Shown here: in pieces, positions 13,766 through 25,842 of the stretch
Numbering within the stretch: the stretch's first letter is position 1
Layout of the letters: each line of letters starts with the position of its first letter
Source of the DNA: Nymphaea colorata
Taxonomy: Eukaryota > Streptophyta > Magnoliopsida > Nymphaeales > Nymphaeaceae
Reading direction: 5' to 3'
DNA length: 64,000 nucleotides
Assembly: GCF_008831285.2 (NCBI RefSeq)
Contig: NC_045139.1
Location: 4,502,704-4,566,703 of the forward strand
The notes under the pieces: generated by a model
What the model was told of the DNA's origin: nothing
Databases searched by the model: none
Seen by the model: the letters and a program-made list of their open reading frames with translations, nothing else
Position numbers and translations under genes: made by a program

Positions 13766-15434
13766 ACCTGATGTATTGGCCTAAGTGTTGTACGATTGAT
13801 AATGACATAGATAATGAGATTTCTCTCCCCTCTCCATTTTTTTCATGACTTTCTTTGTCTGTTTCTTTCGTAGCTGTTAAAACTAAATATGACATGAGAC
13901 AGTTGGGCGTCATTCACCCTTTTTTTTTTTTTTCCATTTCTCTCTCCATATGTGTGTGAGTGAAGAGCTAGTTGTGCTATCAAATCTATGGTTACTCCTC
14001 TATAAACCAATGTGGAGACTCCCCGGTGAGAGTAGACGCCAGCAGAACTATCTGTTTTAACAACCTTATTTATTACCCATCTCTGTCTGTCCTCTGGTTT
14101 CCTTTCAGTTCAGATTCAACAAAGAAAGATGAAATGTAAGATGGGCTACCAAAGTCGGTGTCAGATTTTTGGTAGCGAGTACAAAGAAATGAAACATTAA
14201 CCAAGTAGATCGAACCGCTTATAATCACCAATATGCATAATTTACACATTTACTCAATCAATACATTCTATGCATGACAAACCCGATATATAAATGTACA
14301 TTTTAGTTATTTTATTTTACCACATTTTTCTGACGAACTAATCTAGCTAGATTGAAACTTTATATCCTAATTAAAAGCTTAATTACGTTACAACAATTAG
14401 TAGCAAGAAAGAGATGGAAGAACCATGTTTCTGTTATTTTGGATACATATCTCTCTCTCTGAGGCCATATCCAGACCATATAGAACTGGATCCAGAGAAA
14501 TGCTACTTGGGCAGGTCATAGATCAGCAGTAGATCGGTCCCCGGTCAAATCAAGCCTGCCTCATGAACTGAACAACCATAATTAATTTGGATTTTGGTCT
14601 TGTCGATCGGGTCTGGTAAGACAGGCACAAACCATGTTCAGAGAATCAGAATTCTAAACATAGAAGGTTACTTCTCTTTCTTTTAAAAATAATATTTACA
14701 TGAAGAAAATCATCCTTCATAAAACCTCCAAAGTCATACCCTTATGCTTTTAAGGTAAGCTACATCTTTTAACTTGGGTGTCGTGCTTACTACCTTTGCA
14801 GCACAAAAGATTAATACATTGGGATTCAAACCTCAAACCCCTTGAGTATAATCCACCTTGCCGCTCAGTGTTGAGGCTTGAGGTAGAATAAAAATACTTC
14901 TTATTTATAATTAATTATACATACTTTGTCTCATTCTTAGAAAGTACATACGTCTTGAAAGTAGGTTTTGAAAATGACCAACTAAGATACGTTTACGCAC
15001 TTAACTCTTTGATTATTTGCCCTACCAATCAGTCATGTAGATGTTTCCACACTGTTGATGAAATTTGATATTGGGGCCCATACATAAAATTAAAATGCTT
15101 CTAAGTATATGATTGGTCCAAAGGAAGAGAAAGAAATTCTTAAAAAATAATCATGTAGTTGAAAGGTTGTTGTTGCCACTGCCAATATCGATTGAGTCAT
15201 GATTCTCGATAACAAGGGAAACTACCAACTTTTTCAATCATACCAGGCTGGCCAACTCAGGGAGCACTTACACAGTGGGTTGCATTCTCATTATGTCACG
15301 ATATTCGATCATTGTTATTAATTAACATAAGAAAGAGATGATATCAGTCATTGTTATTAATTAATATACGGGAGAGAGAAATTTGCGTATTCTTTCAAGA
15401 AATATTCAAATTATGAATCATCTAAATCTGTATG

Positions 15435-15438
<4 letters not shown>

Positions 15439-15491
<53 letters not shown>
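15439..15491. repeat. (TA)n microsatellite
   Basis: About 26 uninterrupted TA units in intergenic DNA. Confidence 0.9.
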
Positions 15492-15493
<2 letters not shown>

Positions 15494-16079
15494 AATCAAA
15501 TCTGTTGAATGTTAGATGTTGCCGGATGGTTAAAAGTAAAAATTTCGTTATTAAAAGTACTATAAACAATTTCATCATAAAAAACCATTGCTATTGCTTG
15601 TTTAACTACTGTTAAATTTTTAACTTTTAATCATCTACTAAATTTGTACTCCTTTCTGTGGATCCGAGAGCGAGCTTGCTCACCATGTATTAGTGCCCTT
15701 GATCGACTAATCTAATATATCTGTATTTCAGTCATTGGTAATTTTTTATTTATTACATATTAGTACGCTTCCACTAAAATTTCCAGCTTCATAGTTTCTA
15801 ATCAATTATAAAAACAGTTATGTCTATTTATATTAACCCGAGACAGTGGTAGAGCCAAAATTTTCTGGCTAAGAGAAACCGTAACTTTAAATTTCAAACC
15901 TTGAGAAGGCATTTATATGTAAAAAAATGAAAAGCAATGAAGCATACACGTCTAAATAAAGCAAATTCGAGTTGTCACAAAAATAATATCAGTGATTGAG
16001 TCAGGATTCCTTTCTATGGTAAGAACCCCGTCCTGCTTATAGTATAATCGTCTCATGCATGGCAGTGAACACACACGCG

Positions 16080-16090
<11 letters not shown>

Positions 16091-16147
<57 letters not shown>

Positions 16148-16169
16148 TTGAGAGGAAGGGGGCTAACTA

Positions 16170-16205
<36 letters not shown>

Positions 16206-16235
16206 TTATTGGTTGAGAGGAGGGGGGCTAACTAC
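16091..16235. repeat. Duplicated (TA)n plus 30-bp spacer unit
   Basis: A (TA)n tract (16091-16144) is followed by TATTGGTTGAGAGGAAGG. Then comes a second (TA)n tract (16172-16204) followed by nearly the same spacer (from 16207, TATTGGTTGAGAGGAGGG). The offset is 64 bp. A (CA)n run precedes the first tract. Confidence 0.85.
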
Positions 16236-17349
16236 CATGCACTAAGATTGCGTCAGAAGGGTGCAAAGTGTAGGCCTTCCATTGTAGTCCACACCAGCGA
16301 GGTTCTTGTTATCACGTCCAACTCATTCAACCACCCTTAAAATTGATACCCTCTCAACCAGAAAAATTAAGAAAAAAAAAAGCAGTTCAAAGCCTCTCTC
16401 TCTCTCTCTCTCTTTCTCTCTCTTCATTTCATATTAATTTTTCCTTTTGGTCATATTTCATATTTCAATCTCGTGCATTGTCATTGACCTTCCTTCACCA
16501 ACCTACATAAACTAAAGAATCTCACCTAAACGTTGTCTCGGTCAATCCCAGCCACGCCTGCTGCCTCGAACCGTGGGGTTCCAGAAGATAGATAGCCATG
16601 CATTTATCAGAAAAACCCAGATCGTGTTTAATGTACGTTAATTAGCTTTTTTATGCAGTTATAATGTAGAAACTGGGTAACTTTCTGAGTTTCTTTGAAT
16701 ATGTAGATATAGTTTTCATTTACTAAAAAAATTAACAAACTTTTCTTAATTTGTTGCAATTTAGCTAAATAAAATGATCGAACTGTGATGAATCTTATAT
16801 GTAAGATTTGAATCATAGATGTCATAATCTATGCAGCTACAAGTATCACAGTCTATACGGTTAGGAGCGTCAACAAAAAAACACCAACAATTAATTTCGT
16901 GAACACATTTTAAATACAAAGTATACAATCTTTAGCACATGATCATCCGTAGTTAAACATTTCAGGGTGAGTGAGAGACTAACAATCCATCGCCCGAAAG
17001 AGAGATCCGAAGGCTTTCCCTCTAGAATCTTAGACTGTATTGACATTAGCAATGACTATGATACACTCTTCAACTTAAGTTCGGTATCGGTATCTTATTA
17101 TTTTAAGACGTAAAATTACAGTACCCACGTGAATCGATTTTACATGGCCCGACTAAATTGTACCCTTTGAAACTAACTAAACATTTAACTTCCCTAATAT
17201 CATCAGTACATGCCCTTTACATAATTATGGGAAATGCTAAGAAAAAATTCAATAATCGATTACTACCCTTTTCATAATTCTATGTGATAATAAGAAAATT
17301 GTTAATATTTAATTAAGAAGACATTTCTTAATGACAATACTCATGACCC

Positions 17350-17360
17350 TATAAAAATAA
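17350..17360 (+). promoter_or_regulatory. Candidate TATA box of GT61 gene A
   Basis: TATAAAAATAA lies about 350 bp upstream of the GT61 start codon and is followed by a (CT)n run at about 17429-17453, as is common in plant 5' leaders. It is assigned by position and sequence only. Confidence 0.3.
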
Positions 17361-17703
17361 TGTGCTCGGGTTTAATTTATTTAAGTTTTATATTAATGTT
17401 TCTGCGTTTTTACATAATTTGAAACTTTCTCTCTCTCTCTCTCTCTCTCTCTGAGTAGCAAACATTAATTAAGAACCTTCTAATCTGTTTTTCATGATAG
17501 GACACTTGGCTTAGCGGAATCTCACCAGTTATTTATGGGCATGGGGCCTGAGGGACCGCTACAGGAATCAAAAGAATATGACTTGCAAACTGATCCCATA
17601 AAGAAGCAGTCTAATAAGAGAAGGGAGGCTCAGTGGCAGCGCGAATCTTGTAGTTTGTGGGAATATCAAAGAAGGAAAGTAAGAGATGAAGCATTCATCC
17701 ACA

Positions 17704-20091
17704 ATGAAGCAGCAACTGCAGAAGGAGATCAGTTTGCTGAAGAGTCTGAGCCGCCATGAGGCAAGGAAGCTTGGCTGCGGTGCAATTGCAGGGGGATGCT
17801 TCCTCCTCCTCGTCTTCTTTCTTGCTGTTTTTAGTGCCTTCTTTGGTCCTGTGCATGACTGTAAAGAACTGCTCTCTCTCTCCCAACATGCACGCGCGCA
17901 TGCACATGCATTGTTGATTTCTTTAACCTTATGACACTTTTATCTGTGTTTAAGTTTACTGTTTACTGGATTTCATGATCATTGCATATGGTAAGACTTC
18001 TTAGGAGAGAAGATGGTAATTTCTGCAGATGAATTAAAGCTGAATATTGGGACTGATCTGTTCTTGGCGAAGATTGAAAGCCCACTCGTTCAAGAATCAA
18101 CTATGAAACCACTGTCAGGTAAAAGATCAATCCTCGAATGTGTTAAAAGCAAAAGGAAGGCTACAGTTACAGGGGTAAACTGTAAGGTCATGCAGCGCAT
18201 TATACAAGAAATTCCATATTTTCATTTGGTGTTCATGCAGCATCTACTTTTTCTGCAGAAAGTCTGGAAATGGAGAATAAAACCAGGAAGAGTAATCAGC
18301 CAGGTAATGATTAGTGGACCATTTTTATGACTGTCACTCGGATGTTCAACATCTCACCTCGTTTTGCCATAGAGCACAGTAAAGCTATCTCTCTGCATTG
18401 AGACTTTGACCTCACATAGCTGTTCCCTTGCAGAGGAATCAAGGGAAGCCAAGAATGTCACAGTTATTGAAAGAAAAGACCATTTACAATCAGGTGATCT
18501 TTAATTGATAATGTATAATATAACACGTAATTATTTAGGATTAATTGAGATTATGTGGAATTAGGTATATAGATAGCTAGCATGGCTGCCATTGACTTGT
18601 TATTGTGATATATCTTACAATATTTATTCCTGTTGCAGAGAACTTGAATTCTTTGGAGACAAAGACAAGTCCAAACATGACAAGGACAGGTGATAATCCA
18701 CAATTAGGTTAATTATCTACTTTGGCCATAAGAAAATCTTTCATTTTTACTTTTTTGCATTAAGATCGTAAGTTTATATATTTGAGTATATACATGATAT
18801 AAAAAACTTTCGATTTGTTTCTGTAACCCGATTTACACTTACCAACAAGTTGATAGTTCTGAGTTTCTTCGATTTTTTTCATTTCCTTTCTTTTGGTGAT
18901 GCAACTGCAGAAATGAAAGAGGAAACGATATCTGTCTGTGATTTGTCACAACGAAGATCAGATTTTTGTTACATTGAAGGTGACATTAGAGTTGACAGAG
19001 ATTCCTCAACAATTTACTTTGTAAATCCTCACGCCGAGATCCCATCCGATGGATTCTGGAAAATCCGACCTTATGCTCGAAAAACCGATCAAAGGGCGAT
19101 GAGTTCAGTTACAGAGCTAAAAGTGAAACCACTAATGAATTCTCGGGATCTTCCTTCGTGCTCAGTGACTCACAGTGTTCCAGTCATTGTGTTCTCCACA
19201 GCTGGATACAATGGGAACCTTTTCCATGACTTCTCAGACGTTATAATCCCTCTCTTCCTTACTTCCCACCACTATAATGAGGAAGTGCAGTTCATGATCA
19301 CGAACGGAAAGACCTGGTGGAGAAACAAGTATGGCAAACTGCTAAGACAACTCTCTCACTACGAGATCATCGACTTTGACAATGATCACAGAGTCCATTG
19401 CTTCACAAAGCTAAGAGTTGGCCTAACTGAGCACAAGGAATTTAGCATAGACCCAAAAATCAAATCCTTTAATGGCTACAGCTCCATGCAGGAATTCAGG
19501 AATCTAATGATGGATTCCTACTCATTGAGCAGAAGAACAGTAACTCAAATCAGAGATGGGGAGAAGAGAAAGCCAAGGCTCTTGATACTATCACGTAATC
19601 GAACGCGAAAACTCAGGAATGTGCAAGAGACGATCAAATTGTCGAAGAAATTGGGCTTCGAGGTCGTGGTTGCCGACGACGGCATGACAAGAGATCTCTC
19701 GAGATTTGCAAGAATTGTGAACTCCTGTGACGTGATGATGGGTGTTCATGGCGCTGGATTCACCAACATGGTCTTCCTCCCTGCCGGTGCAGTGATCATT
19801 CAGATTGTTCCCTATGGTAGGCTAGATTGGATCTCCACTGTCTTCTTCGCAAGGCCTGCAAAGGACATGAAGCTCAAGTACTTGGAATATGACATAAGCA
19901 TGGAAGAGAGCAGCCTGATAGAACAGTATCCTTCAGATGATCCTGTGCTGAAGGACCCCATTTCGGTGCACAGGAAAGGTTGGAACGTTGCTGCAGGCAT
20001 TTACTTGTTCAGGCAGGACGTAAAACTCAATTTGAATAGGTTTAAAGGCGTTTTGGTAGATGCCAAGAAGCTTCTGCATCAGAAAATTTGA
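17704..20091 (+). CDS. GT61 family glycosyltransferase, copy A (xylan arabinosyl/xylosyltransferase-like)
   Basis: This is a type II Golgi membrane glycosyltransferase of family GT61, whose plant members add arabinose or xylose to xylan and related glycans. Exons: 17704-17860, 18029-18118, 18259-18303, 18434-18493, 18639-18689, 18911-20091 (1584 nt, 527 aa). All five introns are phase 1. A short cytosolic tail (SLSRHEARKLG) is followed by one membrane anchor at about residues 24-46. A variable stem comes from four small exons (residues about 53-134). The last exon holds the whole catalytic domain: CDLSQRR, the FSTAGYNGN-LFHDFSD block from residue 229, PRLLILSRNRTRKLRN, and GVHGAGFTNMVFLPAG from 412. 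The ATG at 17704 is preferred over 17686 because the paralogue starts there. The acceptor and sugar are not predictable. Its paralogue lies 5.8 kb downstream, convergent. Confidence 0.92.
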
Positions 20092-20337
20092 TGTATTTGC
20101 TTCTGCAATCTTATTCCAGCAGCTCCTTTTTTAGTTCTTGGTTATATATGTTCTGGGTATCCCATCAAGCCAGTAAGGAATCTCTCAAATGCTTCAGTAG
20201 ATGCCAAGAAGCTTCTGCATCAGAAAAAATTGATGTATTTGCTTCTACGAACTTGTTACAGTAGCTCGATTTTTTACTTCTTAATCATATATTTTCTAGG
20301 TACCCCATCAAGCCAGAAAAGAACCTCTCAAACGCTT
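20057..20337 (+). repeat. 141-bp tandem duplication spanning the 3' end of GT61 gene A
   Basis: Unit 1 (20057-20197) carries the last codons and stop of gene A and the start of its 3' UTR. Unit 2 (20198-20337) repeats the same text, including TAGATGCCAAGAAGCTTCTG and CCCATCAAGCCAG, with about 15% divergence. The second unit is downstream of the stop, so it only lengthens the 3' UTR. Confidence 0.9.
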
Positions 20338-20830
20338 TGCATCTTTATTTAATGTATGATGCCAAACTTATTCAATGTTACAATAGCAAAATATTTTCAA
20401 TAGTTGAGTTTTTGTCAGTTGCAGTACAAATCAGTGGACGTGAAAAAATTTTAAGTTGCCAGTGGGTTTTAACGTCGGTAATGTCGCTAAATTCTGAGAG
20501 TCATGGGGATAGTTATTTTGTAAATTAAATGGTCATTTTTCATTAGGTTGAGCGAGAAGTTATCCCACCGTTGAAACTAGTGAGATGTTTGTATGGGTGC
20601 ACAGTATGGTTAATGACAAAAGTATTTTTATTCACATAAAAAAAGATATGTTTTTGATAAGATAAAAAAAAAAAATAAAATGACGACATAGAACATGGAT
20701 TTTTTATAATTACAAAAACATTCCCCTTCTTTTTATTAAGTACGTAAGCGGCCTACACATAATGGCACATGCAACCTTTACTCCTTTACTTGTATGTCTA
20801 CCGGCATTTCGTAGGGGAACCACGTCCCTC

Positions 20831-20832
<2 letters not shown>

Positions 20833-20894
<62 letters not shown>
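20833..20894. repeat. (TA)n microsatellite
   Basis: About 30 uninterrupted TA units, downstream of GT61 gene A. Confidence 0.9.
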
Positions 20895-20895
<1 letters not shown>

Positions 20896-21849
20896 CTACA
20901 ATATTTTAAAATTGCGCCTTTTTCATGTAATGCGAAATGGGGATACTTTTAACCAACCACATGTATAATATAACATTTTGAAGCACTATATTTTGTTTAG
21001 CTATTGTATTATTATTGTTTTTTAAGCCCACCAACATGTTTCCAAGAACGACCACTTTTTTATAATATCGCAGTGTGATTCATGTATAGATCAGAGACAT
21101 AGTTCCAAAAAAAAAATTCACTTTTTATTTTTGTTTTCCCTTTTTAAAAATTTACTTTTAGGAGTCTCTTTTTTAAAAGAAAAACCTAGAGAACTACCCA
21201 ATCATGTAAGCCCAAAAAATAAGTAGGTCGAATATCAGTTAGCCACAAAACTTCTTTGGAGGTGGGTAATTGCAAAAGCAGGTCAGGTATAGATGCCCAA
21301 TCTGGAATATACAATTAAATATATCAATATTCAATTACATATATTAATCGTGATTAAAGTAACGTTAAATAATACACACAAATGCACTTGCACACAGGCA
21401 CATGTCCAAATCTTGCGGCTGCAAGCTACCGACAAAAACCTTCGTACCAAATCCATCCCACTTGCAACTTCTATTGACAAATTAATTGTTCTCTATTTGC
21501 AACGGTAATTTTTTATTTTTTTTTTGTAATTTTTAATATTAAATAATATCTCAATCTCAACAAGTTGAAGATGGAGAACTTTAAGAAAGCCAGACCTAGC
21601 ATTTATCATAAGCATTATAACAGTCTAAAATTTGAGAAATTATAAATAAGCACATGGTCCAATAAAAAGTAATTCGTAAAAAGTGCTCCATTTTTACTCA
21701 GATGGGGGTAGGAGGGAGGGATAATAACCACACAGAAAGAGAGAGAGAAAAGAGAAAGAGAAGAACAGATTCATCCGACGTTCATAATGACACCTCTAAT
21801 TCCACGGTAAGCACTCTTTAATGCCATAAGAATAAAACCTTGGAGGGGT

Positions 21850-22360
21850 GTACAGCGAGTTGAGTGCTAGAGCTTGATTCGTTAAAACTCGGCTTGTGAA
21901 TGAGTTCGAGTAAAGTCATTTGCTTAAAAAAAGTCGAGCTCGAGTTCATGAGTTGACTCGTTTAAATAATTGAGTTCAGTTCAAACTCAACACATAAGAG
22001 TCGAGCTCGACACTTAATCAAGTCGATACGACACTTAATCAAGTCGATATATTCAAACGAGTTTACAGTTTTATCGAGTCTTAATTGAGTTGAGCTCGAA
22101 CTCCACACGTAAAGATGAATATCAATTCTATTCAAATAAGTTTGTCGAGCCTTAATCGATTTGAACTCAACACGTAACGATGAATATCGATTTTATTCAA
22201 ACGAGTTTGTCGAGTCTTAATTGAGTCGAACTCGAACTCGAACTCAACATATAACTGTCGAGTCGAGCTCGAGTTGCTTTTGTTGAACTATTATCAAGCT
22301 GAAGCCTAGTCAAGCTCAAGCTAACTGAACTCGGGCTCGTGTTCACCCCTAACTCGTAAC
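21850..22360. repeat. Degenerate CTCGAGCTCGA-type repeat block
   Basis: Repeated words GAGTTCGA, GAGCTCGAACTC, AACTCAACACGTAA-GATGAATATC and TTCAAACGAGTTTGTCGAG recur at roughly 60-70 bp spacing. At least two clear copies of the GATGAATATC...AAACGAGTTTGTCGAG unit lie at about 22110-22220. The same vocabulary reappears at 29150-29490 beyond GT61 gene B. This is probably decayed transposon or satellite-like sequence; the class is unknown. Confidence 0.6.
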
Positions 22361-22911
22361 TATAACGGGCCGCTCAACCCGATTGGTTGAGGGACAGAGA
22401 GAGAGAAGTTTACATCCCTAATGCAACACATGCAAGTGGGCCCCGCCGGGGCCACGGCGGTCATTTTCATTAACAGGTATCAGTCACCCAAAATTCTTCT
22501 TTTTTTTGTTTAAAAATGATTGCACCTACTCCGGCGTCAAGAAAAAAAACTCCGGCACCGGCATCATTGGCAGGCCTTTGATTGGCGAAATCTTTCCGGT
22601 GCCTTTTGTATATTGAGCTATACACCTAACTCCGACCTTATAATAAAGAAAGATACTTTTCATGGGATTCGAACTCGTGCTACTCCCTCAACTTGAGGTC
22701 CTTTTTATATGGCTTCTCTCACCAAACGAGCGCACAAATGGCAATGACAACAACATTTAGGGTAATTATTTTTTTTTTTTTGAGAATCCCAATCGTAAAA
22801 GTAAAATTTGTACAGTGCCAATGGTAAAACTACACGGGACTAGTGTTGGCAGCTGCCTGCACTAACTCACATATACAATTTTTTTTTTTACTATGCATTA
22901 GTATCTCTCAG

Positions 22912-23265
22912 CAGGGGCATAGTCACATGGTGATTGGAGCGGGCAATTGCCCACACTAGTCTCTTAAACATTCTTTATTTTTAAATAAAAATATTAAATA
23001 TTTATCCTTGTATATGTAAGTGCCTATCAAATTTGAGTATTTTTAAACAAGTATCCTTCCAACAAATTTTTCTGGTTTTGTTACAACCTTTAGTAATTTT
23101 ATTATATTCCTATATATATGTTTACCTCCTTGCAGGAAGCCAAAATTTATATTATAGATATTTCTGAACAATTTTTCTCATTTACTTATTGGTGTTTCTT
23201 AAAAATTTAAATTTTTAAACCTAATGCTTTTTAGCCAGAATTTTCTGGCTCTGCTCCTAGTGAGC
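22912..23265. mobile_element. Decayed hAT-type MITE
   Basis: The left end CAGGGGCATAGTCACATGG and the right end TTCTGGCTCTGCTCCTAG are imperfect inverted repeats of the CAGGGGCGGAGCCAG type. The interior is AT-rich without coding capacity. No matching 8-bp target duplication is visible, so the limits are approximate. Confidence 0.5.
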
Positions 23266-24623
23266 AGACCCATGATGCCAACAAGATTCATGGCTATAGA
23301 CTTGAAACTGGATCCATTTCATTTGATTTAGTAAAGAGAAATGGATCTGAATCCCAACCATTCTCGAACCCAGTGTATGCTTTAAGGTACCATTTTTTAA
23401 TTAACGTCAATCCAAGTATTGATAAGGACCTGATCTGATTGTACGCATGTAAACCTTGGATTTCACCTTTTTTGGATCTGAAGTTGGTTTCAAAAATTCA
23501 AATCTGAACTCGAATGTGAGACCGAATCTGATTAGAAAAGGTCTGACTAAGACCAATCTGAAAAACAGAAGATCAGACCTGGATCCGAACTATTTACATT
23601 TCCAGTGCCATCTCATCTATCATACTCCAAATATCTTATAAAAATTGGATCCTTAAACAGTTCCAGATTAGTTCTCCTACACTGGACCCACACACTTCCA
23701 ACCAGATTCGATGGTCTCATGGTGATTCGATAAACTTGTCCCTAAAGTGCAAAGCTGTTTCGGTACCTGGTGGAGAATTGTACACATGTCAACTAGAGTG
23801 TGGCGCATCTACTGTTTGCAGTATAGAGGAGTACTTGCTCATGAGAATCAAACTGACGACCACACTTTTATCAATGAGTAGAAGTAAAGAATGAGACTTA
23901 AATCTGGACCTGAACCAGAATCGAGCAATTTAGACAAATTTGTTGTGAGTCCATAAAGGAAAATTTAAAGACTTTTATTTTTAAATAAACGAATGGAAAA
24001 TATAAAACTAATAATAATAAGAAAATTCTTAAATTTCCTTCAAAAGTATTAGGCAATGACACGTGCCTCTCTTAAATCAGCCTTTTAAATCGAATTGGTT
24101 TGGCACTGGGTGTGTTGCTAAATTCAAACTAGGACCCGATTTTCAATAGATTTAGCTGATCCATATCTGAATTACTTACATTAATATCAATAGCAGGGCC
24201 GTAAATGGATCTTTTTTTTTAACTGGACAAACAGTTTGGATTCAATCAACCATTTCTGCATTTGGGTCATCGAAAAAACTTCCAATTATACTTATTTGAT
24301 AAATCTAATTTATTCTGGATCTGGATCTGGATCAGACTTCAAGCAACAGTTAACATCTTATCCAGTTTGAACAGATTAAAACTCATTCAGGCTGCAGTAT
24401 TCACAGGAAAACTCCACGATTTTGCCACCTTTGTCAAGATCCAATACGCTTTTCTGCCACCCTTGATTTCATCATATACATGACAAACTTTCAGTACTCC
24501 TGAGTTCCACTGCAGTTAACAAGTTCCTCTCATATTCAGATCCAAAATTGGATCCCATTATTGTGTTACCTATTTCACATCAGGATTCAGGTTTCTGTGA
24601 TCCGGCTCTAATTCAATTCTAGA

Positions 24624-24812
24624 AAGAGAGAGAGAGAGAGAAAGAGAACACTTAACTTAAAATAATGAGTTTAGGTGGGCGAGAGGTTAATCCTATCGAC
24701 AGAATGAATGCTTTTAGAGAGAGAGAGAGAGAGAAAGAGAGAGGAGCACCTAAAGTAAATAATAGGTTCAGGTGAGCGAGAGGTTAATCCTATCGACAGA
24801 ATGAAGGCTCGG
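24624..24812. repeat. 97-bp tandem duplication with GA-rich core
   Basis: GA-rich runs are each followed by GCGAGAGGTTAATCCTATCG and ACAGAATGAA. The copies begin the shared core at 24681 and 24778, an offset of 97 bp. Confidence 0.8.
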
Positions 24813-25842
24813 GATGATGCCCTTGTTATATTTCAACTTTTATATCAGTACCCTAAGTTTTACATCATAAAAAATTGACAGCATAAAAAATTGACAGCAT
24901 GGAAGTTCAAAATTCATAGTAGCCACTTATCAACTGGGCCCTATCAGTAATACCAACCCCTCGAGAATAAAATAAGAGAGGTTCAGTTAACCTTCTGCTT
25001 ATATAATATTCTTTAGTCAATCATTTTATTCTTTTATGATTGCTGACATTTATCATGCAGGTTCGTGATAATGTCTGGATCTTCACGCAACCCTACTATA
25101 TAAACAACAGCCTAACGCTTCATGTACTACCAACTTCCTTTTTTTTCCTTTCTTTCTTTAATATTCAAAATTTGCAGAAGAACAACTCCCTCGTCTTCAT
25201 GCTCAACCAATGGACCTAACGCTGTTGTTATTCGCTAGAAAAAAAAAGAGAAGAAGTTATCGTCATATTCATTGTGTATTTTTTCTACCAAAAGAAAATG
25301 AAAATAATAATAATAATAATAAAGAGGTTAGCTTGTGATGCAGACAGCCCAACTAAAGGCACATGCTTATTATTTCACTACTTTTTGGCTAAGAAAATTT
25401 TCAACAATGATCCAAATTTTTGTCTAAAAGTAAAAAAAAAAAAAAAACTCATTTTTTCAAATTTCTTGATAAGTGGCTACAAGATGTTTAGCAGTTTGTT
25501 TGAACAATGACAAAGCAACTGCTACTCTGTTTTTCAACTAGGGTGTACTACTGCATTTGATGGTTGCCAGAAGAAAATGGAGAAGATGTTCAAGAAAAAA
25601 AAAAACTTGAGGTCTTTTCTGACACTGAATGTAAAATCTGGTCCATAAATAGAAATTTTCCTTTTAATAATTACTTGGATATATAGCAGAAGAACTGAAA
25701 ATCTTCTGCTGTACTCCAATACAGAAGCAGAACAAGAAGCTCTCTTACAAATGAAGCAGAGCTCCATTTTTGGCTTGATATACAAGAGAACAAAAAATTG
25801 AGAGTGAAGCTATCATACAAATAATAGAAGCTTCTGCATCAA

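Larger units (their letters stand above)
11290..17340. other. Gene-poor, repeat-rich intergenic region
   Basis: No coding region is supported over 6 kb. It contains a (GA)n run at about 12067-12098, three related copies of an AT-rich dispersed repeat (12.3-13.7 kb), a TATCGTA-rich patch at 12.9 kb, and an isolated hAT-type repeat end at about 15845 (CAGTGGTAGAGCCAA). Long (TA)n tracts lie at 15439-15491, 16091-16144 and 16172-16204, and (CT)n at about 16397-16424. Confidence 0.6.
20340..25840. other. Spacer between the two convergent GT61 genes
   Basis: This 5.5 kb stretch has no supported gene. It holds a (TA)n tract at 20833-20894, a degenerate GAGCTCGA/AACTCGA-rich repeat at 21850-22360, a tRNA-like motif on the - strand near 22640-22735 (box-B-like GAGTTCGAATCCC), a decayed hAT-type repeat at 22912-23265, GGATCTGGATC-type repeats at 23.3-24.6 kb, and a 97-bp tandem duplication at 24.6-24.8 kb. 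Confidence 0.6.

Noticed and set aside
17535-17759. A 74-codon ORF overlapping the first GT61 copy A exon in another frame
   Set aside because: It is a shadow of the GT61 first exon and leader. The paralogue does not share this frame upstream of its start.
18850-18910. A start codon just upstream of the GT61 copy A catalytic exon
   Set aside because: The 61 nt are intron sequence ending in a good acceptor (ACTGCAG). The protein would lack the membrane anchor that both copies encode upstream.
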